Position numbers and translations under genes: made by a program. A stretch of 23,465 bases of DNA, taken from NCBI GenBank assembly GCA_021788495.1, contig JAJYKQ010000012.1:1-23465 (forward strand), written 5' to 3'. The notes beneath the pieces were generated by a model, which saw only the letters and a list, made by a program, of their open reading frames with translations, was not told the DNA's origin and searched no databases. Origin of the DNA: a bacterium. Lineage in GTDB: Bacteria > SZUA-79 > Acidulodesulfobacterales > Acidulodesulfobacteraceae. Each line of letters begins with the position of its first letter. Positions within the stretch are counted from its first letter, which is position 1. Shown here in pieces: positions 6,938 through 15,150 of the stretch.

Positions 6938-7287
6938 TAATCGTCTAAGAACGTTTTTTCCTTTTCAAGCAGTTTTTCGTATTCCGCCATTATTTTTTTT
7001 GCATGTTCGGTTAAAACAGAACCGCCGCCGTATCTTCCGCCTATTTTTTTATCGACGAGTTCGAATCCGAATCTCTTTTCCATAAGATTTATGAAACTCC
7101 ATGCTTTTTTATAAGAATATCCGAGTTCTTTTGCCGCTGAAGATATCGAACCCAAAGTTCCTATTTTTTTTAAAAGCATAAACCTGCCCATTCCGAAGAC
7201 CGGCTCGCCGTTTTTTTCAAGCCAGATTTTTGCTTTTATATCATAATCAACAAAACCGCCGGATTTACCGGACTTAGAGTTTGGCAT
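6895..7287 (-). CDS. ModE-type winged-helix regulator (DNA-binding domain only)
   Basis: The 130-aa protein contains the LysR/ModE-type winged helix: a helix-turn-helix at about 43-66 (GTLGSISSAAKELGYSYKKAW), then MEKRFGFELVDKKIGGRYGGGSVLTEHAKKI, the family's signature wing. In E. coli ModE this domain represses molybdate transport genes. The C-terminal molybdate-binding (Mop) domains are absent here, so the ligand, if any, is unknown. The last dozen residues are encoded antisense to the radical SAM gene and look non-conserved. It begins 25 bp after the ftsZ stop on the same strand, so read-through from the division cluster is possible. No Shine-Dalgarno sequence is evident before the ATG. 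No molybdenum gene is visible nearby. Confidence 0.85.
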   Translation of the reverse strand: MPNSKSGKSGGFVDYDIKAKIWLEKNGEPVFGMGRFMLLKKIGTLGSISSAAKELGYSYKKAWSFINLMEKRFGFELVDKKIGGRYGGGSVLTEHAKKIMAEYEKLLEKEKTFLDDYHAQTPHLLQPSKH

Positions 7288-7312
7288 ACAATATATATAA
7301 TATATTATTAAA

Positions 7313-8521
7313 TTAATCCGCCTGCTTTCTCATAAACGTAGGAATATCCCACTGGTCGTCCTCGTAATTGACTTCCTCTTCCACATCGGAAAATCTTTCG
7401 ATATACGAGGGCGTTTCTTTTATATTTACGACGGTATCGGAAACAGGTTTAACCGGCGGAGTATTATCGTCTTCGGAAAACGGCGCTTTAACGGTCTGGC
7501 TTAATCCCTGCGCCTGCTGAGAACCGGCTCCGCCCTGAACCGAAACTAAAGAGACGGGCTTGGCTTCGCCGCCTAAACCCGTAGCTATAACCGTAATCAT
7601 CATCCTGTCTTCAAGTTCGTCGTCTATAACCGCTCCGAATATTATATTGGCGTCAGGATGAGCTTCGGACTTAATTTTTTCGGCGGCTTCGCTTACCTCG
7701 GCTATACCCATGTCTTTTCCGCCTGCGATATTTATAAGGAGACCTCTTGCACCCTCTATTTTAATATCTTCTAAAAGAGGACTGGAAACGGCTTTCTGCG
7801 CGGCTTCCAATGCCCTGTTTTCGCCTTGGGCTATTCCGGTTCCCATAAGAGCCATGCCCATTTCGGACATAATAGTTTTAACGTCCGCAAAATCGACGTT
7901 TATAAGACCGTGAACGTTTATTAAATCGGATATGCCTTTAACCGCCTGCAGAAGAACCTCGTCGACTTTTTTAAAAGCGTCTATCATGGAAGTATTTTTA
8001 CCGGCGACGGCGAGAAGCCTCTGATTTGGAATGGTAATTACCGTATCGACCGTGTTTTTTAATTCCCTCAATCCTTCTTCCGCCTGTTTCATCCTTCTGT
8101 TGCCTTCAAAAATAAAAGGCTTGGTAACGACGGCGACGGTCAGCGCCCCTACTTCTTTTGCAATTTCGGCGATTATCGGCGCGGCGCCGGTTCCGGTGCC
8201 TCCTCCGAGTCCTGCTGTAATAAAAACCATATCGGAGCCTTCGAGAAGTTCCTTAATCTTTTCCCTGTCTTCCATAGCGGATTTTCTGCCGACTTCCGGA
8301 TTAGCCCCCGCACCGAGTCCTCTGGTTACCTGTTCTCCAAGCTGAATTTTAATATTTGATAAATTTGCTTTAAGCGCCTGAGCATCGGTATTGGCGACTA
8401 TGAACTCGGCTCCGGAAAGCCCCGCTGCAATCATTGTGTTAACCGCGTTTCCGCCGCCTCCGCCTACTCCTATAACTTTTATTTTTGCCGCCAATTCGTT
8501 GTTCTCGATAAATTCTAACAT
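7313..8521 (-). CDS. ftsZ: Cell division protein FtsZ (bacterial tubulin)
   Basis: FtsZ is the GTPase that polymerises into the Z-ring and recruits the divisome. In the 402 aa, the tubulin signature GGGTGTG is at residues 106-112. The T7 loop NVDFADVK (208-215) carries the catalytic Asp210 and Asp213. A variable linker runs from about 320 to 385, and the conserved C-terminal peptide [11 protein letters not shown] (partner binding by FtsA and others) ends the protein. The start is supported by a strong GGAGG at 8527-8531, five bases from the ATG, the best ribosome binding site in the window and in line with high FtsZ demand. It follows ftsA after 82 bp that contain a candidate promoter and an inverted repeat. 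Confidence 0.98.
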   Translation of the reverse strand: MLEFIENNELAAKIKVIGVGGGGGNAVNTMIAAGLSGAEFIVANTDAQALKANLSNIKIQLGEQVTRGLGAGANPEVGRKSAMEDREKIKELLEGSDMVFITAGLGGGTGTGAAPIIAEIAKEVGALTVAVVTKPFIFEGNRRMKQAEEGLRELKNTVDTVITIPNQRLLAVAGKNTSMIDAFKKVDEVLLQAVKGISDLINVHGLINVDFADVKTIMSEMGMALMGTGIAQGENRALEAAQKAVSSPLLEDIKIEGARGLLINIAGGKDMGIAEVSEAAEKIKSEAHPDANIIFGAVIDDELEDRMMITVIATGLGGEAKPVSLVSVQGGAGSQQAQGLSQTVKAPFSEDDNTPPVKPVSDTVVNIKETPSYIERFSDVEEEVNYEDDQWDIPTFMRKQAD

Positions 8522-8545
8522 GATATCCTCCGTCGCTATTTTGTG

Positions 8546-8568
8546 GCAGTGCCGAAAACTGTCACTGC
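8546..8568 (-). promoter_or_regulatory. Inverted repeat in the ftsZ leader
   Basis: GCAGTG (8546-8551) and CACTGC (8563-8568) form a six-pair stem with an 11-nt loop, between the candidate promoter and the GGAGG of ftsZ. As DNA it could be an operator, and as RNA a weak leader hairpin. There is no T-run, so it is not a terminator. Its function is unknown. Confidence 0.35.
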
Positions 8569-8571
8569 ATT

Positions 8572-8600
8572 AATATATATATCGTAAAAAAAAATAACAA
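8572..8600 (-). promoter_or_regulatory. Candidate internal promoter for ftsZ
   Basis: On the minus strand, TTGTTA (8595-8600) and TATATT (8572-8577) are separated by exactly 17 bp, which includes a run of nine T. Transcription would start near 8565, giving a leader of about 45 nt that contains the inverted repeat and the strong GGAGG. The site lies just downstream of the ftsA stop, in the only sizeable gap of the dcw cluster. Extra promoters feeding ftsZ are common in bacteria. Confidence 0.45.
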
Positions 8601-8603
8601 AGT

Positions 8604-9839
8604 TTAGAAAAAGTAATCAAGTAAATCGGAAAACCATTTTTTTATTTCGTCTATAAAACTATCCCCTTTTTTATAAGAAAAAGATTTTTTGTTCCGCTTG
8701 CCGTTTTTATAAGCATATTTCACGAGACCTACGGCGGTGGAATACACCGGAGAGCTGACTGCGTCCGTCAAACCGCCGACGTTTAAAGGATAGCCTATTC
8801 TTACCGGAGCGTTAAAAATTTCTTCGGCAAGTTCCGCCGAACCGTCTATTAACGCCGCGCCTCCGGTAATAACGTAACCGGAAAGAATTTTGCTTTCAAG
8901 ACCGTTCTTCTCGATATTTTTTCTTATCCAAGTAAAAATTTCCGCCATTCTCTGTTCGATAATATTGCCGAGCAGCTGTCGCGATATAGGTCTAGGCGGT
9001 CTGCCGCCGAATCCGGGAATTTCTATTATTTCGTCTTTTCCGGCAAGAGACTCTTTTGCTATTCCGTATCTTATCTTTATTTTTTCTGCTTCCTGAGGTA
9101 TAGTCGTAGTTCCCTTAGATACGTCGCTCGTAACGCTCTGTCCTCCTTTAGGAATGACGAAAGTATGTATTATATTTCCGCCGTTAAAAATTGCAATGTC
9201 GGTCGTTCCGCCGCCTATATCGATAAGCGCCACTCCGAGCTCTTTTTCGTCTTCGGTCAGCACGGCTTCGCTCGACGCTATCTGTTCGAGCACGATTTCG
9301 GAAACGTCTATTCCCGCTTTATTGACGCATTTAACTATATTCTGCGCGGCTATGCTTGAAGCGGTAACTATATGTACGGTGGCTTCCAGCCTGAGTCCGC
9401 TCATGCCGACGGGATTTTTAACGTCGTCCTGGTCGTCCACGGAAAAACCCTGCGGAATTACATGTATAACCTCATGGTCGATAGGTATGGATATGGTTTT
9501 CGCCGCGGACAAAACCCTTTCTACGTCCTGCTGTGCCACTTCCCTGCTTTTGACGGCTACGATTCCCCTGCCGCTGAAACCGCGGATATGGGAACCCGCA
9601 ATGCCGACCGTGGCGGATTGAATCTGATAGCCAGCCATTAATTCAGCATCTTCTACGGCTTTGGCAATAGAATCTACCGTATTTTCGATATTTACGACTA
9701 CTCCGTTTTTTAATCCCGTAGAAGTGCTGCTGCCTACGCCTATGATATCCAATGAATCGCCTTTTGCTTCGGCGACTATAGCGCAGACTTTTGTAGTCCC
9801 GATATCTAAGCCCACGAAAATGTTATCGTTCTTTTCCAA
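8604..9839 (-). CDS. ftsA: Cell division protein FtsA
   Basis: FtsA is the actin-like protein that tethers FtsZ to the inner membrane. Motifs are the phosphate-1 VGLDIGTTKV near the N-terminus, the FtsA-specific 1C (SHS2) insertion between about residues 85 and 165, phosphate-2 IDIGGGTTDIAIF near 207, the adenosine motif VITGGAALIDG, and a C-terminal amphipathic helix ending IKKWFSDLLDYFF for membrane targeting. There is no ATG. Two in-frame TTG codons compete, at 9845 and 9839, and a stop lies just upstream. I chose 9839 because AGAGG then has a six-base spacing, while it would abut the 9845 codon directly. This gives 411 aa rather than 413. The ftsQ stop lies about 35 bp upstream. Confidence 0.95.
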   Translation of the reverse strand: MEKNDNIFVGLDIGTTKVCAIVAEAKGDSLDIIGVGSSTSTGLKNGVVVNIENTVDSIAKAVEDAELMAGYQIQSATVGIAGSHIRGFSGRGIVAVKSREVAQQDVERVLSAAKTISIPIDHEVIHVIPQGFSVDDQDDVKNPVGMSGLRLEATVHIVTASSIAAQNIVKCVNKAGIDVSEIVLEQIASSEAVLTEDEKELGVALIDIGGGTTDIAIFNGGNIIHTFVIPKGGQSVTSDVSKGTTTIPQEAEKIKIRYGIAKESLAGKDEIIEIPGFGGRPPRPISRQLLGNIIEQRMAEIFTWIRKNIEKNGLESKILSGYVITGGAALIDGSAELAEEIFNAPVRIGYPLNVGGLTDAVSSPVYSTAVGLVKYAYKNGKRNKKSFSYKKGDSFIDEIKKWFSDLLDYFF

Positions 9840-9874
9840 TCTCAACCTCTGTTATATATATAAAAAACGCTTAA

Positions 9875-10702
9875 TTATTTAAATATACCGCTGTTAATAT
9901 GTTCTGCTTTATAACCTGCCGGCAAAACCCTCGAACCTTTATTTACTTTTATAACGGCTTCGTTTTTATATTCCAAATTTATATAATTTTTATATCTAAT
10001 ATGAATTGCGTTAATTTCTAAAAAAAGTTTTTTCAGCGTTTTAAGTTTATTTCTATAATTGCCTATTCCAAACTTTATGCATAATCCTTTGCGCGTATAA
10101 AGCGCTATTCCGTCATCCTTCTCTACGTGAATTTCTCCCCTAAGCCCCGAAAGGATGGAATGCGATGAAATTTTTAAAAAAGATAAAGCTTTTTTTAATT
10201 TTTTGAAATAAACGCCGGAATTGTCAGTATTCAAACCTGTAATAACGGGGTATCCGTAACCGGAATGTACGCCGGCTTTTCCAATGATGTAACCCGTTTT
10301 AGAAACATAGTATAACTTATTCTTATAAACTACCATCGCAAAAATTTTCCTTTTTTTTATAACTATTACTATAGCGTCCGGAAATTTTCTGTAAACCGTA
10401 ACGTTTTTGACCCATCTGTAAGAAGCCGCCAACCTCGAAAGCTTTTTTAAATTTATATTTATTAAATTTTCGTTTTTAAATAATCCCGACTGCGCAATTA
10501 TTTTATTTTTTTCTTTATTAGAAATATTTTTTCCTATAATTTCTATTTTTTTTAGTCTAAAAACTTTTTTATTTAAAAAAAAATAGCTGTAAGATTTATA
10601 TCCCGAATATCCGGCCGCAAATATTACTATAAGAGCCGCAAAAACATAAAGCGATAAGTTTTTTTTACGTCTTATATTATTTTTATTTTTTTGCAACCGC
10701 AT
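9875..10702 (-). CDS. ftsQ: Cell division protein FtsQ
   Basis: FtsQ is a bitopic divisome protein that scaffolds FtsB/FtsL and late partners in the periplasm. The 275 aa show a basic cytoplasmic N-terminus (MRLQKNKNNIRRKK), one membrane helix (about 16-38), a POTRA domain starting near VFRLKKIEIIGKNISNKE (47-115) and the FtsQ/DivIB beta domain with a typical segment around VYRKFPDAIVIVIKKRK. Low sequence conservation is normal for this family, and position between ddl and ftsA confirms the call. The composition is strikingly Lys/Ile/Asn-rich. The ATG lies within the last 20 bases of ddl, which suggests coupling. Confidence 0.92.
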   Translation of the reverse strand: MRLQKNKNNIRRKKNLSLYVFAALIVIFAAGYSGYKSYSYFFLNKKVFRLKKIEIIGKNISNKEKNKIIAQSGLFKNENLININLKKLSRLAASYRWVKNVTVYRKFPDAIVIVIKKRKIFAMVVYKNKLYYVSKTGYIIGKAGVHSGYGYPVITGLNTDNSGVYFKKLKKALSFLKISSHSILSGLRGEIHVEKDDGIALYTRKGLCIKFGIGNYRNKLKTLKKLFLEINAIHIRYKNYINLEYKNEAVIKVNKGSRVLPAGYKAEHINSGIFK

Positions 10703-11618
10703 CTTCTATTATATTTTCTATTAATTCTATAAAACTCATGCCTTTGCTTTCCGCTATCATAGGTACTAAGCTGAGTTCCGTCATTCCGGGAAGCGTATTG
10801 AGTTCTAGAACGTATGCGGCGCCGTCGTCCGAAAGAATAATATCCGCCCTTGTAACCCCTCTGCATCCGATAATTTCGTTGGCTTTAACGGCGGCAGACT
10901 CGCATGCTTTATACTCTTGTTCCGTTAAAGACGGGTTTATTAAATACTCCGTCTTTCCTTTTATATATTTAGCCGTATATGAATAAAAACAATCTTTAGG
11001 CTTGACCTCGACGCACCCTAAAGCCTTGCCGAACGCCCAAGCAAACTGAATTTCTCTTCCTTTTATATATTTTTCTACCAATATCTCATCGTCATAATTG
11101 AAAGCATTGTTTAACGCCGTTCTTAAATCCCCGACCGACCCGCCGCTTTCGACTATGGAGCATCCTATGCTGGAACCGGAAGCGTTCGGTTTGACGAAAT
11201 AAGGCGGTTCGAAATTTTGCGATATTTCATTTACCGCACTTTCGACGTTTTTCTTCTCGATTACAATGCCCGGAGGCGTTTTCAAACCGTAAAAATTAAA
11301 CAATGCTTTCGATTTAACCTTGTCCATCGCCAGCGCGCTTGCGAGAACGCCCGAACCGGTATACGGGACGCCGAGTATTTCGAGCGCTCCCTGAACCCTG
11401 CCGTCCTCTCCGTATGTTCCGTGCAGGGCAATAAAACAGACGTCTATATTTTTTAAATTAACCGTAAAATTTTCGTCCAAATCAAACAGCAGAGCATTAT
11501 ATCCGCCGGATTTTAAGGCATTGAAGACTGCGTTTCCGGTTTTAACGGAGATATCCTTCTCCTCCGACCTGCCTCCCGCCAAAACCCCTATCGTCAAATT
11601 TTTCAATTTTTCCCGCAT
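10683..11618 (-). CDS. ddl: D-alanine--D-alanine ligase
   Basis: Ddl joins two D-Ala using ATP, making the dipeptide that MurF adds to the wall precursor. The 311 aa, close to the family norm, include the N-terminal ALHGTYGEDGRVQGALE motif with the binding Glu, the ATP-grasp segment FVKPNASGSSIGCS, and the C-terminal ELNTLPGMTELSLVP that holds the metal ligands and D-Ala site. The ATG follows TGAGGAG: the murB stop overlaps the ribosome binding site, leaving only two bases between GGAG and ATG, a short spacing. It sits between murB (6-bp gap) and ftsQ (20-bp overlap). I see no sign of a D-Ala-D-Lac type substitution, though this cannot be excluded by eye. Confidence 0.96.
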   Translation of the reverse strand: MREKLKNLTIGVLAGGRSEEKDISVKTGNAVFNALKSGGYNALLFDLDENFTVNLKNIDVCFIALHGTYGEDGRVQGALEILGVPYTGSGVLASALAMDKVKSKALFNFYGLKTPPGIVIEKKNVESAVNEISQNFEPPYFVKPNASGSSIGCSIVESGGSVGDLRTALNNAFNYDDEILVEKYIKGREIQFAWAFGKALGCVEVKPKDCFYSYTAKYIKGKTEYLINPSLTEQEYKACESAAVKANEIIGCRGVTRADIILSDDGAAYVLELNTLPGMTELSLVPMIAESKGMSFIELIENIIEDAVAKK

Positions 11619-11624
11619 ATCTCC

Positions 11625-12578
11625 TCACACTATCTTTATTTCCGTATCTAATTTTATCCCTTTGCTTTCTAACGCTTTTTCCCTTATGTTGTCTATTAAA
11701 AACATAATGTCGGAAGGTTTTGCGCCGCCTTTATTAATTATAAAATTTGCGTGTTTTTGAGAAACGGACGCTCCGCCGAAAGAAACGCCTTTAAATCCCA
11801 TTTCCTCTATAATTTTTCCTGCAGAAAAACCTTCCGGATTTTTAAAAATACACCCTAAAGAATATTCTCCAAGTGGCTGTCCCGATTTTCTTTCTTTAAA
11901 AATTTTAATATTTTCGGTTATTTCCGCTTTGGACGATTCCTTAAGTTTAAGATAAACCGACGTTATACAATAGTTATCTTTAATGCCGTTAATATTTAAA
12001 CTGCGGTATGAAAAATTCATATCTTTTTTTTGCACGGTGCATTTAGAACCGCTTGAATCCAATATATCTACAGCCTCTACGATATTGCCGACTGAACTTT
12101 CTTTAGAACCGGCATTCATTTTTACGGCTCCGCCGAGAGTGCCCGGAATTCCGTAAAAAAACTCGCATCCGCTTAAGTTATGCCTAATGGAGTAGTTTAA
12201 AATTTTAGATAAATTAATCCCTGCGCCGAATCTCAAAATCTTATCCCCGCATTTCTTATAATTTTGATAATCGTCAGAAACGTTCAACACCGAGGAATCG
12301 AATTTTTTAAAAGATATAACCGGAACGCATATCCTTTCTTCCTTAAAAAGCGTATTCGTCCCTCCGCCTACGACGTAACGGAAACATTCGGATATTACGC
12401 CTTCGGTCAGTTTTATTATTAGCCCAAGTTCGGCTTCGTTTCTTGGAAACAGTATTAAATCCGCCTTTCCTCCAGTTTTAATAGAGGAATAAGACGACAT
12501 ATCCTGATTTTCGATAAAATCGATGTTCAGTTCTTTCAACTTTTTTAATAAATCTTCTTTTGTTTTTGCGCCCGTCAT
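11625..12578 (-). CDS. murB: UDP-N-acetylenolpyruvoylglucosamine reductase MurB
   Basis: MurB is the FAD enzyme that reduces the enolpyruvyl group to give UDP-MurNAc, using NADPH. In the 317 aa, the FAD-binding part shows SSIKTGGKADLILFPRNEAEL and YGIPGTLGGAVKMNAGS. The substrate domain has FSYRSLNI and SLGCIFKNPEGFSAGKIIEE, with the proton-donor serine expected in the SLGCIFKNP motif, and HANFIIN near the C-terminus. The compact C-terminal part without the extra loop suggests a type II MurB. It follows murC by 26 bp and precedes ddl by 6 bp. The ribosome binding site before the ATG is weak. Confidence 0.96.
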   Translation of the reverse strand: MTGAKTKEDLLKKLKELNIDFIENQDMSSYSSIKTGGKADLILFPRNEAELGLIIKLTEGVISECFRYVVGGGTNTLFKEERICVPVISFKKFDSSVLNVSDDYQNYKKCGDKILRFGAGINLSKILNYSIRHNLSGCEFFYGIPGTLGGAVKMNAGSKESSVGNIVEAVDILDSSGSKCTVQKKDMNFSYRSLNINGIKDNYCITSVYLKLKESSKAEITENIKIFKERKSGQPLGEYSLGCIFKNPEGFSAGKIIEEMGFKGVSFGGASVSQKHANFIINKGGAKPSDIMFLIDNIREKALESKGIKLDTEIKIV

Positions 12579-12604
12579 ATCTATACCGAAACAGTTTATT
12601 AATA

Positions 12605-14038
12605 TTAATAATTAATACGTTCTTTTAAATTGCCGGCACCTGCAGTAGAAACAGTTTTCAATGTTCTTGTTTTGTTAAGCCTGCTGTGAACGAATTCGTC
12701 GCAGGTTTTAGTTATATCGCCGGCTCCGAGGAATATTACCATCTCTCCGCCTTTCAGCATATTTTTTAAATTAGATTTAATGTCTTTTCTGTTCGGAACG
12801 TAATATACGTTTTTATATCCGTTATTCTTCATTTTCTCGGAAAGCGCCATCGACGAAATACCTTCTATAGCAATCTCTCCCGCGGAATAAACATCCGTAA
12901 TGATAACCGAGTCGGCTATTTTTAAAGAATTTACGAAATCGTCCATAAGGTCTTTCATTCTGGAATATCTGTGCGGCTGAAAAACTGCGACTATCTGCCT
13001 GTTCCAGTTTTTTGCGGCTTTAAGCGTTGCGGTAATCTCGACCGGATGATGGGCGTAATCGTCGACGATTATAAGTCTTTCGTTAGATTTTTTTATCTGA
13101 AATCTTCTTTCTACTCCGTGAAAACTTTCAAGCGCTTTTGCTATAAATTCGGTTTTTATGCCGAGTTCTTTAGCCGCGGCTATCGCCGAAAGAGCGTTTA
13201 AAACATTATGTATTCCCGGAACGGACAGCTTGAATTTGCCTATCATTTTACCGCCGGAATATGCATCGAAAGAAGATGCGTTTTTCTCTAAAGATATATT
13301 CAAAGCGTAATAATCCGCTTTCTGTTCTATGCCGTAAGTAAAATATTTTTTATTTATAACCGGAAACAAAGAGCTTAATAGCGGATTATCTGCGCATAAA
13401 ACCGCAAATCCGAAAAATGGAATATTATTTATAAAATCGGCGAAAGACTGCTTTAAATTTTCTATATTGCCGTAATGGCACAAATGCTCGTAGTCTATAT
13501 TAGTGACGACGCAATAATCCGGTTTTAATTTTAAAAATGAACCGTCGCTTTCGTCGGCTTCGACGACCATATATTCGCCTTTGCCTACTTTAGAATGCAT
13601 ACCGAGTCCGAAAATTTTGCCTCCTACGACGAAAGTCGGGTCGACTCCCGCTTCTCCGAGTATCGACGATATCATCGAAGTGGTAGTAGTTTTGCCGTGA
13701 GAACCGGCTATAGCAATTCCTTTTTTTAGGGAGAGAAGTTCGGAAAGCATTTCCGCCCTCCTTAAAACGGTAAGTTTTCTGTTCTTAGCTTCGTTAAGTT
13801 CGGGGTTGGCTTCGGAAATTGCGGTCGAATATACTACTACTTCTGCATCTTTTATATTTTCAGGATTATGCCCTATGAAAACTTTGCCGCCTATAGATTC
13901 GATTTTTTCTATCGTCTGGCTGTACTCTATGTCCGAACCGGTAACGGAATAACCAAGATTTATAAGAACTTCGGCTATCCCGCTCATGCCTGAACCCCCG
14001 ATACCGATTAAATGAATCTTTTTGACGCCGTTTTTCAT
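12605..14038 (-). CDS. murC: UDP-N-acetylmuramate--L-alanine ligase MurC
   Basis: MurC adds L-Ala to UDP-MurNAc, the first amino acid of the stem peptide. The 477 aa show the N-terminal Rossmann motif GIGGSGMSG (12-20), the ATP loop GSHGKTTTT (112-120) and the DDYAHHP motif in the last third, all diagnostic for MurC among Mur ligases. The start overlaps the murG stop as ATGA, so translation is probably coupled. The protein has normal length and a somewhat extended C-terminal tail (about residues 455-477) rich in Thr and Lys. MurB, which makes its substrate, is encoded next. Confidence 0.97.
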   Translation of the reverse strand: MKNGVKKIHLIGIGGSGMSGIAEVLINLGYSVTGSDIEYSQTIEKIESIGGKVFIGHNPENIKDAEVVVYSTAISEANPELNEAKNRKLTVLRRAEMLSELLSLKKGIAIAGSHGKTTTTSMISSILGEAGVDPTFVVGGKIFGLGMHSKVGKGEYMVVEADESDGSFLKLKPDYCVVTNIDYEHLCHYGNIENLKQSFADFINNIPFFGFAVLCADNPLLSSLFPVINKKYFTYGIEQKADYYALNISLEKNASSFDAYSGGKMIGKFKLSVPGIHNVLNALSAIAAAKELGIKTEFIAKALESFHGVERRFQIKKSNERLIIVDDYAHHPVEITATLKAAKNWNRQIVAVFQPHRYSRMKDLMDDFVNSLKIADSVIITDVYSAGEIAIEGISSMALSEKMKNNGYKNVYYVPNRKDIKSNLKNMLKGGEMVIFLGAGDITKTCDEFVHSRLNKTRTLKTVSTAGAGNLKERINY

Positions 14039-15150
14039 AATTTCTCTCCTTTATCTTTATTTAATATTATGCCTGCTATTTCATCCGCAGAATCTTTTAT
14101 CTCTATTTTTTTTAAATTATTATACATAGATTTTAACAAATCTCTATTATAAAATATTTTAGAAATTTTTTGTAATAATTCATTAGAAAGATTTTCGTCG
14201 TCTTTTACGACTTCGAAGCATCCGCTCTTGGAAAACGCAAGAGCGTTTTTCTCCTGATGATTGCCCGCCGCATGAGGATACGGTATTAAAATAGCGGGCT
14301 TTCTCAACAAAACCAGCTCGGACAGCGTCCCCGCTCCTGCCCTCGATATAACTATATCGCTTAACCCGTAATAATCTTCTATGTTGTCCGTAAAGGGAAA
14401 AACTTCATATCCGCCGGTTTTTAAATTATTTTTATAAAAATTCTCTGCCGTTTCGGCGTCGCGCAAACCGGTTTGATGATAGATGAGTATATTGCGCAAT
14501 AAATTATCGTCCATTCCCGATAACATCTTTAAAACAGCCTTATTCACGGACGAGGCGCCCTGAGAGCCGCCGAAAACGAATATTTTTAAATTTTTATCCG
14601 CGGCAAAGTCTTTTTCTTTTTTTGATTCCGAAAGAGCATATCTAAATATTTTTTCCCTTACCGGATTTCCGGTCGTAATAACCGTGCCGAAACGAATATG
14701 CCGCTTGGTTTCTTCAAAGGAAGCAAATACGGTTATTCCGAGCAGGGCAAGAATTTTATTGGCAAGTCCGGGTTCGACGTTCTGCTCCATAACTCCGCAC
14801 TTTATTTTTCTTAACCTTGCGACGGCAAGGGGAACCAAAGATATATAACCCCCAAGCCCTAACAAATAATCGGGTTTTACTCTTTTATAAACGGCGTTCA
14901 CATCTTTTGCCGCATAAAAAGCATTTTTTAAAGATTTTAATTTATTCATAAAATTTTTACCCGAAAACCCCGTAACGTTTATCGTCAACAGCCTGAAACC
15001 GTAAACGTCTTTAACTTTATTTTCTATTCCCCTCTCCGTTCCGATAAAATAAATATCCGTTTTTTCGTCTAACGCTTTTAATTTCTCATAAACCGCAATT
15101 CCCGGAAACATATGTCCTCCGGTTCCTCCGCCGGCGATTATGATATTCAT
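14035..15150 (-). CDS. murG: UDP-GlcNAc--undecaprenyl-PP-MurNAc-pentapeptide GlcNAc transferase MurG
   Basis: MurG transfers GlcNAc to lipid I on the cytoplasmic face of the membrane, giving lipid II. The 371 aa have the GT-B fold markers: the glycine-rich loop GGGTGGHMFPG (7-17), MEQNVEPGLANK in the N-domain (the usual form is EQNAxPG, so V-E is a small variation), the second glycine loop FGGSQGA, and the UDP-GlcNAc site SRAGAGTLSE followed by PYPHAAGNHQEKNA. The start overlaps the ftsW stop by one base (TGATG) and the stop overlaps murC as ATGA. Confidence 0.97.
   Translation of the reverse strand: MNIIIAGGGTGGHMFPGIAVYEKLKALDEKTDIYFIGTERGIENKVKDVYGFRLLTINVTGFSGKNFMNKLKSLKNAFYAAKDVNAVYKRVKPDYLLGLGGYISLVPLAVARLRKIKCGVMEQNVEPGLANKILALLGITVFASFEETKRHIRFGTVITTGNPVREKIFRYALSESKKEKDFAADKNLKIFVFGGSQGASSVNKAVLKMLSGMDDNLLRNILIYHQTGLRDAETAENFYKNNLKTGGYEVFPFTDNIEDYYGLSDIVISRAGAGTLSELVLLRKPAILIPYPHAAGNHQEKNALAFSKSGCFEVVKDDENLSNELLQKISKIFYNRDLLKSMYNNLKKIEIKDSADEIAGIILNKDKGEKL

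Noticed and set aside
9154..9621. Plus-strand open frame of 155 codons inside ftsA
   Set aside because: It is fully antisense to a well-supported ftsA and has low-complexity Ser/Thr/Pro-rich composition typical of shadow frames.
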